DNA from: Chiua virens | Taxonomy: Eukaryota; Basidiomycota; Agaricomycetes; Boletales; Boletaceae | NCBI GenBank assembly: GCA_019787685.1 | Contig: JAHNUO010000005.1 | Location: 310,001 to 374,000 of the forward strand | Direction: 5' to 3' | DNA: 64,000 nt | In this document: piece by piece, positions 43,892 through 55,349 of the stretch | How positions within the stretch are numbered: the first letter of the stretch is position 1 | Layout of the letters: each line of letters opens with the position of its first letter | The notes under the pieces: model-generated | What the model was told of the DNA's origin: nothing | What the model saw: only the letters and a program-made list of their open reading frames with translations | Database searches by the model: none | Position numbers and translations under genes: made by a program

Positions 43892-45070
43892 ATGGATTAC
43901 CACACCGCACTTGGTGTTCTCAACAACACTTCTCTCACGAACGGAGATTAGCTACAAGCCGCATTCGTCCTCATTGCAGAGCAAGCAAACCTTATCACAG
44001 CCCTAGAAGGGCAATTAAACGCATTACCAGTCATTCCCCCTCCATCCACATCCTCCTCAAAAGTCGAAATCTTCACAGACCCAGGGTCATATGATGGAGA
44101 AATGGCCAAATTCGAAGAATGGTGGGCCAAGATGAAAGGATGGCTTGAAGTAAACAACCTCACCATTCCCAAAGGCTCATACAGGGCCGTACAAGCCGTA
44201 CTCTCACGGTTAAAAGGAAAGAAAGTGGCACAATTCGCAGAAACACGCTTAGCCAAAGGCTCCACCCTCACATGGGCAACATTAGTACAGGACATCGAAG
44301 GGATGTTCTGACAAAACAACAAGGTCGATTGGGCTAGATCCCAATTGGAAAATCTAAGACAAGGAATGATGAGAGTAGAAGACTATATCGTCCAATGGGA
44401 GGTTCTGTGGCTACAAGCACACATTGACCCTTCCCATGCAATAAGACTCCTCGAGGCAAACACTGCCCACTCCATCATTTACCAAATCTTCTGTGACGGA
44501 CACAGGGTAGACCCCTTCCATGAAATGTACACGGACCCCAAACACAAGGAATACCAACCTGACCGAGACCACGCGGTCATCACATACCTTTCCTGGATCC
44601 GAACAGCAGGAAATGCCATGAAAGCACTTAACTATGTGCGACCAGACCGCTATAAAAAGTATAAGGATCCCAACGCTATGGACATTGGCCAAGCCACCTA
44701 CACCAAAAGAGACGAAGATGGCTGGTTCACAGGAAAAGAAGTCAGAGCAATTGGAAATAAGAATTCCAATAAATGCTACAACTGTGGCAGTGCAGGTCAC
44801 AGAACCAATGAATGCACCAAACCTAAAAACCAGTGCAGTGAATGCAAGTGGTACAGTGGATCTCATAAAACGCAATGTTCGCGCAAAGTCCACATGACAA
44901 AAAAGGAAGAAAAGAAGACAACCATATCTTCTACTTCCACCACTTCCCCATCTGTACTGGCTAAAGACCCCTTTGCCGCCATCCGAGGGATGTCCCCGGA
45001 AGAAGTACAAGCATATTACTTCGACATGTACGAAAACAAGAATGGAAAGGGAAAAGGCAAGGCGAACTGA
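43892..45070 (+). pseudogene. Chromovirus gag with CCHC zinc knuckle, two stops
   Basis: The frame reads through capsid-like sequence (FEEWWAKMKGWLEVNN, then GMMRVEDYIVQWEVLWLQAH) to a zinc knuckle, CYNCGSAGHRTNEC (C-x2-C-x4-H-x4-C, about 44774-44815), and a Lys-rich end. In-frame stops are TAG at 43949-43951 and TGA at 44309-44311. Gag would package the element RNA. The frame ends at a TGA at 45068, and pol opens in a different frame downstream. Confidence 0.85.
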
Positions 45071-45230
45071 GTAAACTGGGATCTCACATTCACGCACCCC
45101 TTCCTAAAGAATATGAAAACTCTGTCTCTTTAAAGTTTGATTTCAAATACTCCGAAATACCTCCCCAGCAAGAGGATAAACTGCCTAAACCATCAAAAAC
45201 AACAGAAAACGAAAGCATTGACAGCGTCTC

Positions 45231-48200
45231 TTGGAGCGCAGCAGACACAATAGTTCCGTGCTTAATTCTGTCCCAAAACAAATACCCGATGGGTCTTTCA
45301 TTAGATCTACATTGGTAGAAAAAGAAATTATCTTACCAATTTTGGTATTCCCAGTAAACCAAATTGGTTATGTTGGAGCAAAAGCGCTCTTAGACAGTGG
45401 AGCTAATGCAATCTTCATACATGAAGATTATGTCGCAAAACACAAACTTCCCACACATGCACTTCCTCATCCAATCCAAGTTTTCAACGTGGATGGCACT
45501 AAGAACCAAGCAGGCTCAATAACTCACGCCACACAAATCCTGATCAATTTCAAAGGTCACAGGGAAATAGTGGATGCCGAAATTACCAACCTTGGAAAGA
45601 ACGATCTTATCCTCGGATTCACATGGTTAAAGCACCACAACCCCCATATAGACTGGATGACAGGAACAGTAACAATGAGAAGATGCCCAGAGTCATGTCA
45701 TTCACAAGATGAAGACAACTTCCTGGATTCCATTATTGCAGAAGAAATCTCCTATGCAAACTCTATTGCCGAATTTCGTATTTTTACTGCAAACATGGAA
45801 ACTCCACCTTCTCCTCCTAAGGAACACACTCTTGAAGAGATGGTCCCACAAGAATATATGAAATATGCTAAAGTATTTGGAAAAACGGAATCTGAAAGGA
45901 TACCATTACGTAAACCATGGGATCACAGCATTGACCTAAAAGAGTCCTTTGTTCCTAAAAAGGGTCGCTTAATACCCCTCTCTGTCACAGAACAAGAGGA
46001 GGTTTCCACATTCATCAATGACCAATTAAAAAAAGGTTACATCAGACCCTCTAAGTCTGAACAAACATCTCTGGTCTTCTTCGTTCCCAAGAAAGATGGA
46101 AAGAAGTGTATGGTCCAAGATTACCAATACCTAAATGAACATACAAGCAAAAACAATTACCCCTTGCCGCTTATCTCACAGCTTGTGGATAAATTAAAAG
46201 ATGCTAAGCTATTTACAAAAATAGATCTCTGATGGGGATACAATAATGTATGCATCAAAGAAGGCGATGAATGGAAAGCAGCTTTTGTCTGTCACCGAGG
46301 GTCATTCGAACCCATAGTCATGTATTTCGGATTATGCAATTCACCGGCCACATTCCAAACAATGATGAACGAAATCTTTGCCGACATGAATGGTGTCGTC
46401 GTCGTTTACATCGATGACCTTATGATATTCACAGATACTGACGATTATGAAACTCATGACAAAATCATACTTGAAGTACTTAAATGTCTCCAAGATAACA
46501 ACCTCTACGTAAAACCAGAAAAATGCTTCTTCTGTGTAAATGAAGTAGACTTCCTTGGAATGCTCATGGGAACTGATGGAATAAAAATGGATAATGAGAA
46601 AACCAAAGCAGTAGCTGATTGGCCAACTCCCACATCAGTCAAACACATCAGAAGTTTCCTCGGACTTGCCAACTTCTATCGCAGATTCATTAAAGATTAT
46701 GGAAAAATAGCACGCCCTTTACATGACCTTATCAAAAAGGATCAAAAATTTGAATGGACCTTCGCTTGTGACGAAGCATTCACTATGCTAAAAAAGGCAT
46801 TTACGACAGCCCCTATCCTTGCTTATCCGGACCAGAATGCCAAATATCACTTGGAATGTGATTCATCGGATTTCGCAACAGGAGCAGTTCTATCTTTAGA
46901 GAAAGAAGGACTCTGGCACCCTGTCGCTTACAATAGCCATTCTATGACACCAGAAGAATGGAACTACCCTATAGCTGATAAAGAAATGCTCTTGGTTATC
47001 CACTCTCTAGAACTATGGCGCCATTATCTTGAGGGTGCAAAATACAAATTTGAAATATGGAATGACCACCAGAACCTTACATGGTTCATGACATGCCAAG
47101 ACTTGAACCAAAGACAAGCGAGATGGGCTCAATACCTCTCACAGTTTAACTTCACTTGGCACCACAAGGCTGGAGTCACTATGGGAAAAGCAGACACTTT
47201 AAGCAGGAGGGAGGACCACATGATCGGAATCGAAGACGATAACAAAGGAATCCTACTCATGGATCCATCTAAGATCAGATCAGCCGTCACTCTCCTATAT
47301 AATGGAGATCAATTCCTAAATGACGTACAACATGAAACCATGAAATTACCTCCAAATGCCATGAAACATCTACTATCCATTGGTTATACAGTCGAGGACG
47401 CCTTCCTTAGAAAGGGGGATAAGATCTTCATTCCCGATCCATTACAAACAAAATGCATCACTATGTTTCATGACACACCCGAAGCCGGACATCCCGGTTA
47501 TGACAAAACTTTAGAACTTCTATCACGAACCTACATTTGGCCTCGTATGAACCAAGAAATCAAAAACTATGTCTCACACTGTGAAAGATGCACTCGATTC
47601 AAGGGTTCTAACCAAAAAACAGCAGGACTCCTGCAACCCTTAGAAACACCATCACTACCATGGGAAGATATCTCAGCAGATTTCATCACAGATCTCCCAC
47701 TTTCACACTCCTATGATTCCATTCTCACGGTGGTAGATCACTTCTCTAAAGAAGTTGAATTCATCCCCTGCCACAAAATGTGTTCATCTATGGATCTCAC
47801 TAAATTATATATCTCACACATATGGAAACATCATGGCCTCCCTAAAACCATCATATCAGATAGAGGACCACAATTCACTTCCCAACTCATGAAAGATATA
47901 TGCTCAGGGTTAAAAATAATACCCAAACTAAGCACCGCACATCATCCACAAACGGACGGACAATCAGAACGAATGAATTGAGAAGTGCAACAATATCTTT
48001 GCATGTTCTGTACTGAGAAAGATAACACATGGGCCGATTGGCTACCTCTCGCACAATTCTCATATAACAGCAAGAAACACACTGCCACTAAATTCTCACC
48101 ATTCGAAATCACACGTTCTTATGTCCCTAGGATGGGAATTATGCCACGATTTATGAAAAACCCGGCTGCTCAGAACTACATTACGGATTTCTCCGAAGTT

Positions 48201-48911
48201 CTAGAACAAACCAAATCTAATATAGATAAAGCCGCGGAACATATGAAAAATGTTGCAGATAGATCAAGATCAGAACCTCCCTCTTACTCCATTGGCGATA
48301 AGGTCTGGCTCTCTACAGCAAATCTAAAAATAAAACAACATCCCAAATTCACAGACAAGTGGATTGGACCCTATGACATAATATCCATGCACAGTCCGAA
48401 TGCTTTAAAACTTCGACTCCCACGCACCATGCGAATACATCCAGCAATAAACATCTCTCAGGTCAAACCTTATAAAGAACACCTCCCAGAACAGCCAGTT
48501 TACAAACCACAACCTGTTGTAATCGGAGATGACCGAGAAGAAGAATTCGAAGCAGACTATATCATTGATTCCTGAATGAAGGGACACTGCTTAGAATATC
48601 TCATACACTGGAAAGGTTATGATGATGATGAAAGAACTTGGGAACCACTAAAGAATCTGAAAAATGCACCAGATCTCATATCTGACTTCCACAAAGCACA
48701 TCCAGATGCCCCAAGAAAATTAAAAGTCACACAAACCGAATTTAACTCCATGTTTCGCACATATGATGATAAAACAAAAACCAAAGATGAGGATGGTCTC
48801 CATCGTCTCAATTATGAAATAGATCATTCAGAGTCTGATCATCAGAAGGGGAATAGTGTTACGATATCAACTTTTCCTCACTTCTCAACTCCAACATTTG
48901 ACCTATTCTAA
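45231..48911 (+). pseudogene. Chromovirus pol: protease, RT, RNase H, integrase, chromodomain
   Basis: Domains occur in order. Protease has LLDSGANAIF. RT has VFFVPKKDGKKCMVQDYQYL and VVVYIDDLMIF. RNase H has ECDSSDFATGAVLS. Integrase has an HHCC finger (HDTPEAGH...CERCTRFK), the Asp in DISADFITDLP, the second Asp in ISDRGPQFTS and the Glu in DGQSERMN. The chromodomain has YLIHWKGYDDDERTWEP (about 48595-48650), which would target chromatin. Stops are TGA at 46230, 47979 and 48573, each where the family has or tolerates Arg. Substitutions such as CMVQDYQYL for R-M-V-Q-D-Y-R-Y-L show the same CpG-type decay. Confidence 0.93.
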
Positions 48912-49286
48912 GATACATGCCTCATGTCAAGGCTGTCCTAAGGATCATATCCGATTGGCTGCCACAATAACATAGCATCCATCACCTCATGCTCTTATCT
49001 ATTCATTTTCCTTATCACTGACTCATCACTGGCAGTGCAAGGCTATGCTCTTATCTATGACTCATATCTATTCACACCTTATCATCCAATAGAATGTATT
49101 ACTCTTATCTACGTAGTTCATACTCAGATTAGAACTCCAACATCCATGTAGTATATAAACCCCATGAATCAAAGCCAGAGAGCTCTAACAAAGTTCTCTT
49201 GGAGTTTTCGCCTCTTCACTGGACTGAACCCCCTCTTCACTCAACCACTACACTTTAACAGTCTAGTATTGTTCTAGGTTGTTTCA
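48857..49286 (+). repeat. 3' LTR of the chromovirus
   Basis: It matches the 5' LTR in length (430 bp) and in all but about six positions (for example acg for atg at base 6). It is preceded by the purine run gaaggggaa and followed by the GTGGC target duplication. Confidence 0.95.
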
Positions 49287-50168
49287 GTGGCAATCACTCA
49301 TCACTTAACTCTCCTCACCACATGTACAAAGTCATTATCTTGCATATAAAGTTGATACTTGCTTTCCTCAGTGGCTACCATTAGATCATTCACAAGGCAA
49401 CACTATTCATGTAATCATTGATACTACAAGTAAAGTCTGAATGGTATGTACCATAGCTCAGTCATAGTAGGTATCATAGTAATGTCTAGCAGTATCTGAC
49501 AAATCCTCATATTCATCAGCACTGCCCACTTCCACATATCATGCATAAGATGGGCCTGCAACAGGAGAAACATCATGAAGAACATGAGTTCTCCTCTGGT
49601 ATGATGGTGAATCTGAATAATGCATTCCCTGCAATGATCTGCCAACAACATGACAGTGAGGAGGTTTGTGACAAGGATGAACTTGGGATATCTCAGAACA
49701 GTACCAAGCTGGACCCTGACCAACAGGACATGATTTTTGATATGCATCTTGGTAGAAATTTCTAGATGTCAAACATGGTTACAATAGTGACAAATACAAT
49801 TCTATACTACAAAACAAACATACCCTGGACAAGTGGCTACCAAATTTTGAGGTGGCACATGATGGCGAGGGATCTTGACCACATGAGCATTAGATTGTCT
49901 AAACACTATAAGTCATGTCAAATAACTGAATGACTAGATAGCTTACAATTGCCGATGTGCCTGCTGGGGATGCAATTCCTATGACACTTAATATTGAACA
50001 GATAAAATAAATATTACAAGGCATACTCACTTGGGGGTCTAGCCTTGCATGCTTTGGTCCAATATGTTTCCCAAGGAACCACCCCTCTTCATCATGAGGA
50101 TGCTTGTGTGAGTTTAAACTGGACTTCGAACGAGGTCCAGGTAGGGACTCCACATGATCACAACGAGA
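49287..50168. other. Flank of the chromovirus, no recognised gene
   Basis: This stretch continues the target DNA after the GTGGC duplication. Short frames on both strands (49424-49772) are unassigned. It probably includes the 3' end of the minus-strand gene that stops at 50169. Confidence 0.35.
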
Positions 50169-52457
50169 TTACTTATCCTGGGTCTTTTTATGAGCTACAA
50201 AAGGAGTGTGTTCACGTGAAGAGAGTGATGGACTAGAGGAGTGGCTTGATGGTGCTTCAGGGGTAATGCTGACATCACAAGGAACATCCTGAAGGAACTT
50301 GCAGCATTGCCTGAGGACACATGTTGTTTGCAATGCTGTATCAGTAACAAGTGGTATGTTGAACATTCTAGGATCACTGTTCTCCAACCAAGAGCACCAT
50401 TCTATAATACAGAAGGTAAGCAAGAAACCAAAGGACACAACTAAAACTCACCTGGTAACCATCTCCCAACCAATACCTCAACATCTGGAGTTTCCAGATG
50501 GCACTGCTTGTTCTTCACTTTCATAAATCTTCTTTTACCCACATTTGGTACAATGTGGTGTGTATGGAGCCCCAGAATGTGTTTCTTGAGATAAGGTCCA
50601 ACAACAGCAATGAGTTCATCAATTGTGGCATTGTGAGGTACCCACAAAGGAGGACTGGGAACACCAACAGGCCAGTTGGTAATGGTTAACCTATGTCAAT
50701 ATAGGAGATTATCAAATGATTGCCACTGAACATTCTTGCCATCTGTACAACCAAACCCCTCTGTGGTATGTGAGCATTATCATTAAAAGAATACAAGAAA
50801 CTTACTGATATTTTTGCCCATCATCACTGGCACAATACGCCGAAGCCAATCATGAAAACCCTCAGTTGTTCCATGTTCAAATTCATCATCAATGCTTGAT
50901 ATGTCACGCACATCCACATTGATATCAATGTTAGGGACAGGAATAGTCATAGCAGGATCAATCTCTTTATAATCTGAATAATCCACAGTAAATGAAAAGG
51001 GTGGAAAAAGATGGTGGATGGTGCACTTGATCACAGTTGTGACATAATCCAACCACTTAGCCAGCTGTATTTCATGGGTGTTGATTAACTCCCGGGCAAA
51101 GGTAGATTCCCCAAACCAACCAGTGGCATGGTGTGCAGATGGGTCATGGCCTTTGTAAACCACCATACCAATGACTTCTATATCTTCTAGGTGACTCCAG
51201 CCAGATGCCTGCATGAATGGCTGATAAGTGAATAAAGTACAATGTCAAGGCTCAACACTTACTCCTTTTGCAAATTGCTCACAGGCTTCTGCAATCAGTG
51301 CAGCTAGAGATTTTGCAGAGAGTTCCCCTTCTCTAACAATGGCAGTTCCATGTTCTCTTATGTCCTTCCACAACTCAGGATGTTCTTCTTCATCACCATG
51401 TGTTTTGTAGTGCTCTTTTTGTTGAGAGCAATAATCTTTGACACTCTCTGTCTGGAAGTCAATACTAGAAAGCTAATGAGAGCATTGCACTTACCATCCT
51501 TGGCAATGGGGTGGCAGAATGCATACCACTTTTGGTGAAGATTCCATTGCTGCTCAGCTTGGGTAGCAAGCTTCTTGAGACCCACTTCCTCAAGGATCTG
51601 CTGAACAGGCTTGCCATACTGCACTGCTAAGGCTTTGATATCCTTCATGACACTATCACCAAGTTCATGGGCTTTTCAACATGCCTCATCAGGTAAGGGG
51701 CTGGGATGTTGAATCGCTTTGCCCTTTTCCCCTAGCATATTGGAACATTTGTCCTTGTCATTCAAATCATCAGGCTGATTGACTGGCTCAGTATGATTTG
51801 TGTCCTCATCATCTGATGCTGGAAAAATCAGTGGATCATTGTCTGGGGGTTGTGGTATATTGTAGTGTGGGGAACTCAGTTGGAGCCTGTGGCAATGGAT
51901 AGTAGCCAATTTCTTCTTGAACTGCAAGACTTGCAATGCAGTTTCACTTCACTTTGGTGCTTGTTGTAACTCGTCCTGATCTTTTGGCAGCCAATCAGCA
52001 TCATCATCACTTGACTCATCTATGAAGACTTTAAATAATTAAACAGGATTGAATGAGGTAGAACATGCCATTTTGTTGCTGCACTTCCTGCAGCTTATCT
52101 GGTTTCCAGTTGTCGTTGTCACCTGACCCATCTGCCAACATAGTAAATCACAGGGCCAGATTTGAATATGGTAGAACTTACCATGGTGGAGGTTGTTATC
52201 ATCTGTGTTGTCCACATTTTTGATGATGCAGTCATTCTGGGACTGATCTTTCAGAGCAGTACCTGTCATTTATATTTGATCAATATATCCTGGCATCTTG
52301 ATATAAAAGGGTTACCTTTTCTGTGTGTCCTCGCAGGCCCCTCATCCACTACCTTGTGATTGGTTGCATCACAGTGGGGGTCATCTCTTTGCCCACTATC
52401 TTCATTAGGCTCCTGTTCTCCCTTGAGAAAGAGAGCTTGCAGTAAATCTTCCTTCAT
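50169..52457 (-). pseudogene. Conserved multi-exon repeat-associated protein, unknown function
   Basis: Exons on the minus strand with consistent GT-AG borders include about 52020-51495, 51447-51263, 51220-50806, 50760-50452 and 50401-50169. Further acidic exons lie upstream to about 52457. Recognisable segments are QYGKPVQQILEEVGLKKLA, DIEVIGMVVYKGHDPSAHHA, TGWFGESTFARELINTHEIQ and NWPVGVPSPPLWVPH. The combination recurs as hypothetical proteins in Agaricomycete genomes; I know no function. In-frame TGA codons at about 51676 (EAC-stop-KAHELGDS), about 51947 and 50696-50698 break the frame; the first two fit loss of an Arg codon. Splice sites remain intact, so decay is recent. Confidence 0.6.
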
Positions 52458-52969
52458 ATGGTCATCCTGAAACCTTTTGTCACCTCATCATGGCACAAAA
52501 CATCTGACCTTTTACCTGTGGAGTCGGTGACTTTTTTGGATGCCTAATCAACGATTTGGTCTGAGCATCGTTCTGCTGTAGATAGCATGAATTCAATACC
52601 AAACCTTTATTAGGCATATGAAATGCACCATCAGTTTAATGAACTTGTGAGCCAGTTTTGCATGACAGGTTGGTTGTCCAGTCAGAGGGGGTGGTGTGAA
52701 CAGCATCTCGGATAAGAAAATGAAGCTGTTGTTGACAACAAAGTCACAGTGAAGAAAACCTTGACACAAAGTCTGGACGGTTGAAAAAGCTGACATGAAG
52801 TCACACTGAAATCAAAGGGAAAGCTGGGACATGGAATGGCTCTAAGTCATTGGAATATAAGCTCTTCAGGATAAGACCCTGTTGGTAATCAATAGGGATA
52901 ACGAGAGCAGAATACATGAAATTGAATCCTCCTAGATAAGCTTCAACATAAAAAACAATGCCATAGCGA
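52458..52969. other. Upstream region of the minus-strand gene, nothing recognised
   Basis: No domain is recognised here. A minus frame at 52796-52593 could be a further exon. It ends at the target duplication of the family A solo LTR. Confidence 0.3.
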
Positions 52970-53682
52970 TGTAGAAGTTAGATACTCCTTACGGTTGTAG
53001 GATACCCTTTTCTCGCTCTTCATCATGTCCTATCACCTCCCATCTCATCTGCCATCAACTTTGTGCCAGCCTGGGTTCATTCCTAGTGTTTACAGATCAT
53101 CCGAATCCATCTGAATCCAATCCAAGTTCAATCCGAGTCAACGTGATCCAATCCGGTTTCATTGTACATATTCCACTTCATCTGATTTGACTTGTTCTAT
53201 TTGATTTGGCTTTATTAAGGTCGTTACTATCCTAATATCTTCTTTTCCTTTGTTATCTACAAGGTTTGACACTCCTTCTTAAATACTCACCCTACATCGA
53301 TCCTGTACACTTACTTAGGGTCGGATTACCTTTAACAGTCCTGGGTTATGCCCAGGACTATACAACCATGTTTCTAACATAAAATATTATCTTTTCGGCA
53401 TTCACAAGATCTCCTGTTTACTCTCCTGTGTGTGAGTGAGCTGGATAGCTTTCCTTTTACCTCGTCCTATTGTTCCTCTGTGCTTCATCTACTCGAATCA
53501 ATCCTCTCATCGCCTTGACTCCACCCAGATACTTTTTCATCAACCGCTTTTCATTCTGGATCATTCAGCAGCCTCTAGGACTCTTAGACAAACCCGAATC
53601 CTTCATTCCTTCAAATATAACCCCCCTTGGGACGAACTTGTTGCCCCACCTTTCTTCATTCACCTATTATTAGTTTTCTACA
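52970..53682. mobile_element. Solo LTR, family A (about 713 bp)
   Basis: This is a diverged copy of 32004-32675. It begins tgtagaagttagatactcc and ends agttttctaca. It is flanked by agcga on the left and gcga on the right (or agcga on both sides if the last A is shared), consistent with a target duplication. No internal region is attached, so it arose by LTR-LTR recombination or is a fragment. Confidence 0.75.
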
Positions 53683-54187
53683 GCGACTTACCTAAATGAT
53701 TGGACTATGAATAACCATGGTTGAGTTTTCAATGGCTTTGGAGGAGCCATTCTGGGCATAGTAATATGAACAATAGGCTATCTCATTTGGATCATTCAGT
53801 GCTTGCCAGCCATAAGAAGGCTTACCTAGTTATGAAGAATCGCTCTACAGTCATTAATTTCAGTCATGGGATCAATGGGCCTTTATTCTGAAACAGACAG
53901 CATGGGCTAGAATGTTGTGAAAGCTGATGAACGATGAACTCATGAGACAAGACAGTGCAGGGCCACTCATTGATAAAATCCCTCCACTACTCATAGAACG
54001 CATGGACACTAAGTGATCAAGAATGATATGAGTTAGGTTTAATGGAAATTGGTGGTCAATGAACTCATGATGGGCAGTAGAGGTCTGTTCTTTGATAAAG
54101 GATGCCCACTACTCATGAAAACCATACTAGATGCACAAGAACAGCATCTGTTGCACTTAATCATCATCTGTGGGTTTGGAGAAAACA
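53683..54187. other. Unassigned AT-rich DNA
   Basis: No gene is recognised. A diverged internal direct repeat is visible (gatgaactcatga... and aatgaactcatga... about 125 bp apart). Confidence 0.3.
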
Positions 54188-55094
54188 ATGAACGAACTCA
54201 CCAAAGCGTAGGTAGTTGATTTTTTATTAGAGGGTTGCAAGAAAAAATGATTGTACCTGCTGGGAGACGTGAAGAATTAGTGGGAGGAATAACAAAGATG
54301 GAATGAAAAATGCATACCAAACGTCAACTAGAGTTGCATGGGATTCAAGAGAGGTTTACCCTCAAAACGGTCTTCAACCCCATTGGTGATACTTCCATAG
54401 ACAGTGACACCGGGGTGACCGTAAGGACACGAAGTCCTAAGGGTGCTTCAGCTCAGAGACACATAGTCAACTGAGCAAAGATTGAAAGGCACGAAGCCAA
54501 TCAAGATCTTGAGGAGACAAGTCACAATGCATGCTGATGGGGGTGGGAGGGAAACACTTTGTGTATTAAACATGGACATTGTTCATGGATGTGGGAAATG
54601 TTGACCACATTTGGAATGGTCCAATGTGGACATTGTGCGTGGACATGGGAAACATTGACCACATTTGGAATGACCATTGGGAATTCCCATTGGGAATTTC
54701 CCATGACTTTCACTCTACCCTTTCACTGTTCAACATTTCAACATCAAGAACCACCTCTACAAGACCTTTCAGGATTTTGATTGGCTTCGTGACTTTCAAT
54801 CTTCACTCAGTTGACTACATGTCTCTGAGCTGAAGCACCCTTAGGACTTCGTGTCCTTATGGTCGCCCTGGTATCACTGTCTATGGAAGTATCACCAACA
54901 GGGTTGAAGACTGTTTCAAGGGTGAATCTCTCTTGAATCCTGTGCAACTCTCGTTGACGTTTGGTATGCATTTTTCATTCCATCTTCATTATTCCTCCCA
55001 CTAATTCTTCACATCTTCCAGCAGGTACAATCATTTGTTCTTGCAACCTTCTAATCAAAAATCAACTACCTACGCTTCAGTGAGTTCATTCATT
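54188..55094. repeat. Large inverted repeat, about 326-bp arms
   Basis: The left arm 54188-54513 and right arm 54769-55094 are reverse complements with scattered mismatches. For example, aagcgtaggtagttgatt on the left matches aatcaactacctacgctt on the right, and cacgaagccaatcaa on the left matches ttgattggcttcgtg on the right. The 255-bp spacer contains the direct repeat gaccacatttggaatg (two copies) and the palindrome-like tgggaattcccattgggaat. No ORF of note is present. Immediately right, an 89-bp segment of the arm end is directly duplicated (about 55062-55235). Confidence 0.85.
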
Positions 55095-55349
55095 TGTTAA
55101 ATGTGTTCGCTTCCTCACAATCAATTCCAATGTCAGGGATATTTACATTCACAACCACCTACACTTTGGTGAGTTCATTCACTGTTAAATGTATTTGCTT
55201 CTTACAATCAATTTTAATGTCAGGCAAATTTATCTCCTATCCCCATGTGCTAGACGTTTAAGAAAGTGCATAGATTGTCATCCATTGCCAGTATGCAGCT
55301 GATCATTCTGTTTGTCGACAACTAATCAATACCTCATGTTAGATCATGT

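Larger units (their letters stand above)
42379..49286 (+). mobile_element. Full-length Ty3/Gypsy chromovirus
   Basis: The 6908-bp element is bounded by 430-bp LTRs (TG...CA) and flanked by a perfect 5-bp target duplication GTGGC (42374-42378 and 49287-49291). The interior has two small accessory ORFs, gag with a zinc knuckle, then protease, RT, RNase H, integrase and a chromodomain, the order of chromoviruses. A polypurine tract (gaagggga) precedes the 3' LTR. The LTRs differ at six positions that I can see, five of them transitions, so insertion is recent. Five in-frame stop codons nevertheless disable gag and pol. Confidence 0.97.

Noticed and set aside
44411..45097. 228-codon frame antisense to gag
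   Set aside because: It mirrors the gag coding region on the other strand and has no recognisable domain.
43949..48575. In-frame TGA/TAG in gag-pol as programmed readthrough or an altered genetic code
   Set aside because: The stops stand at Arg positions, accompany Arg-to-Cys/Gln changes and occur at several unrelated sites; decay explains them better, and host genes use TGA as a normal stop.
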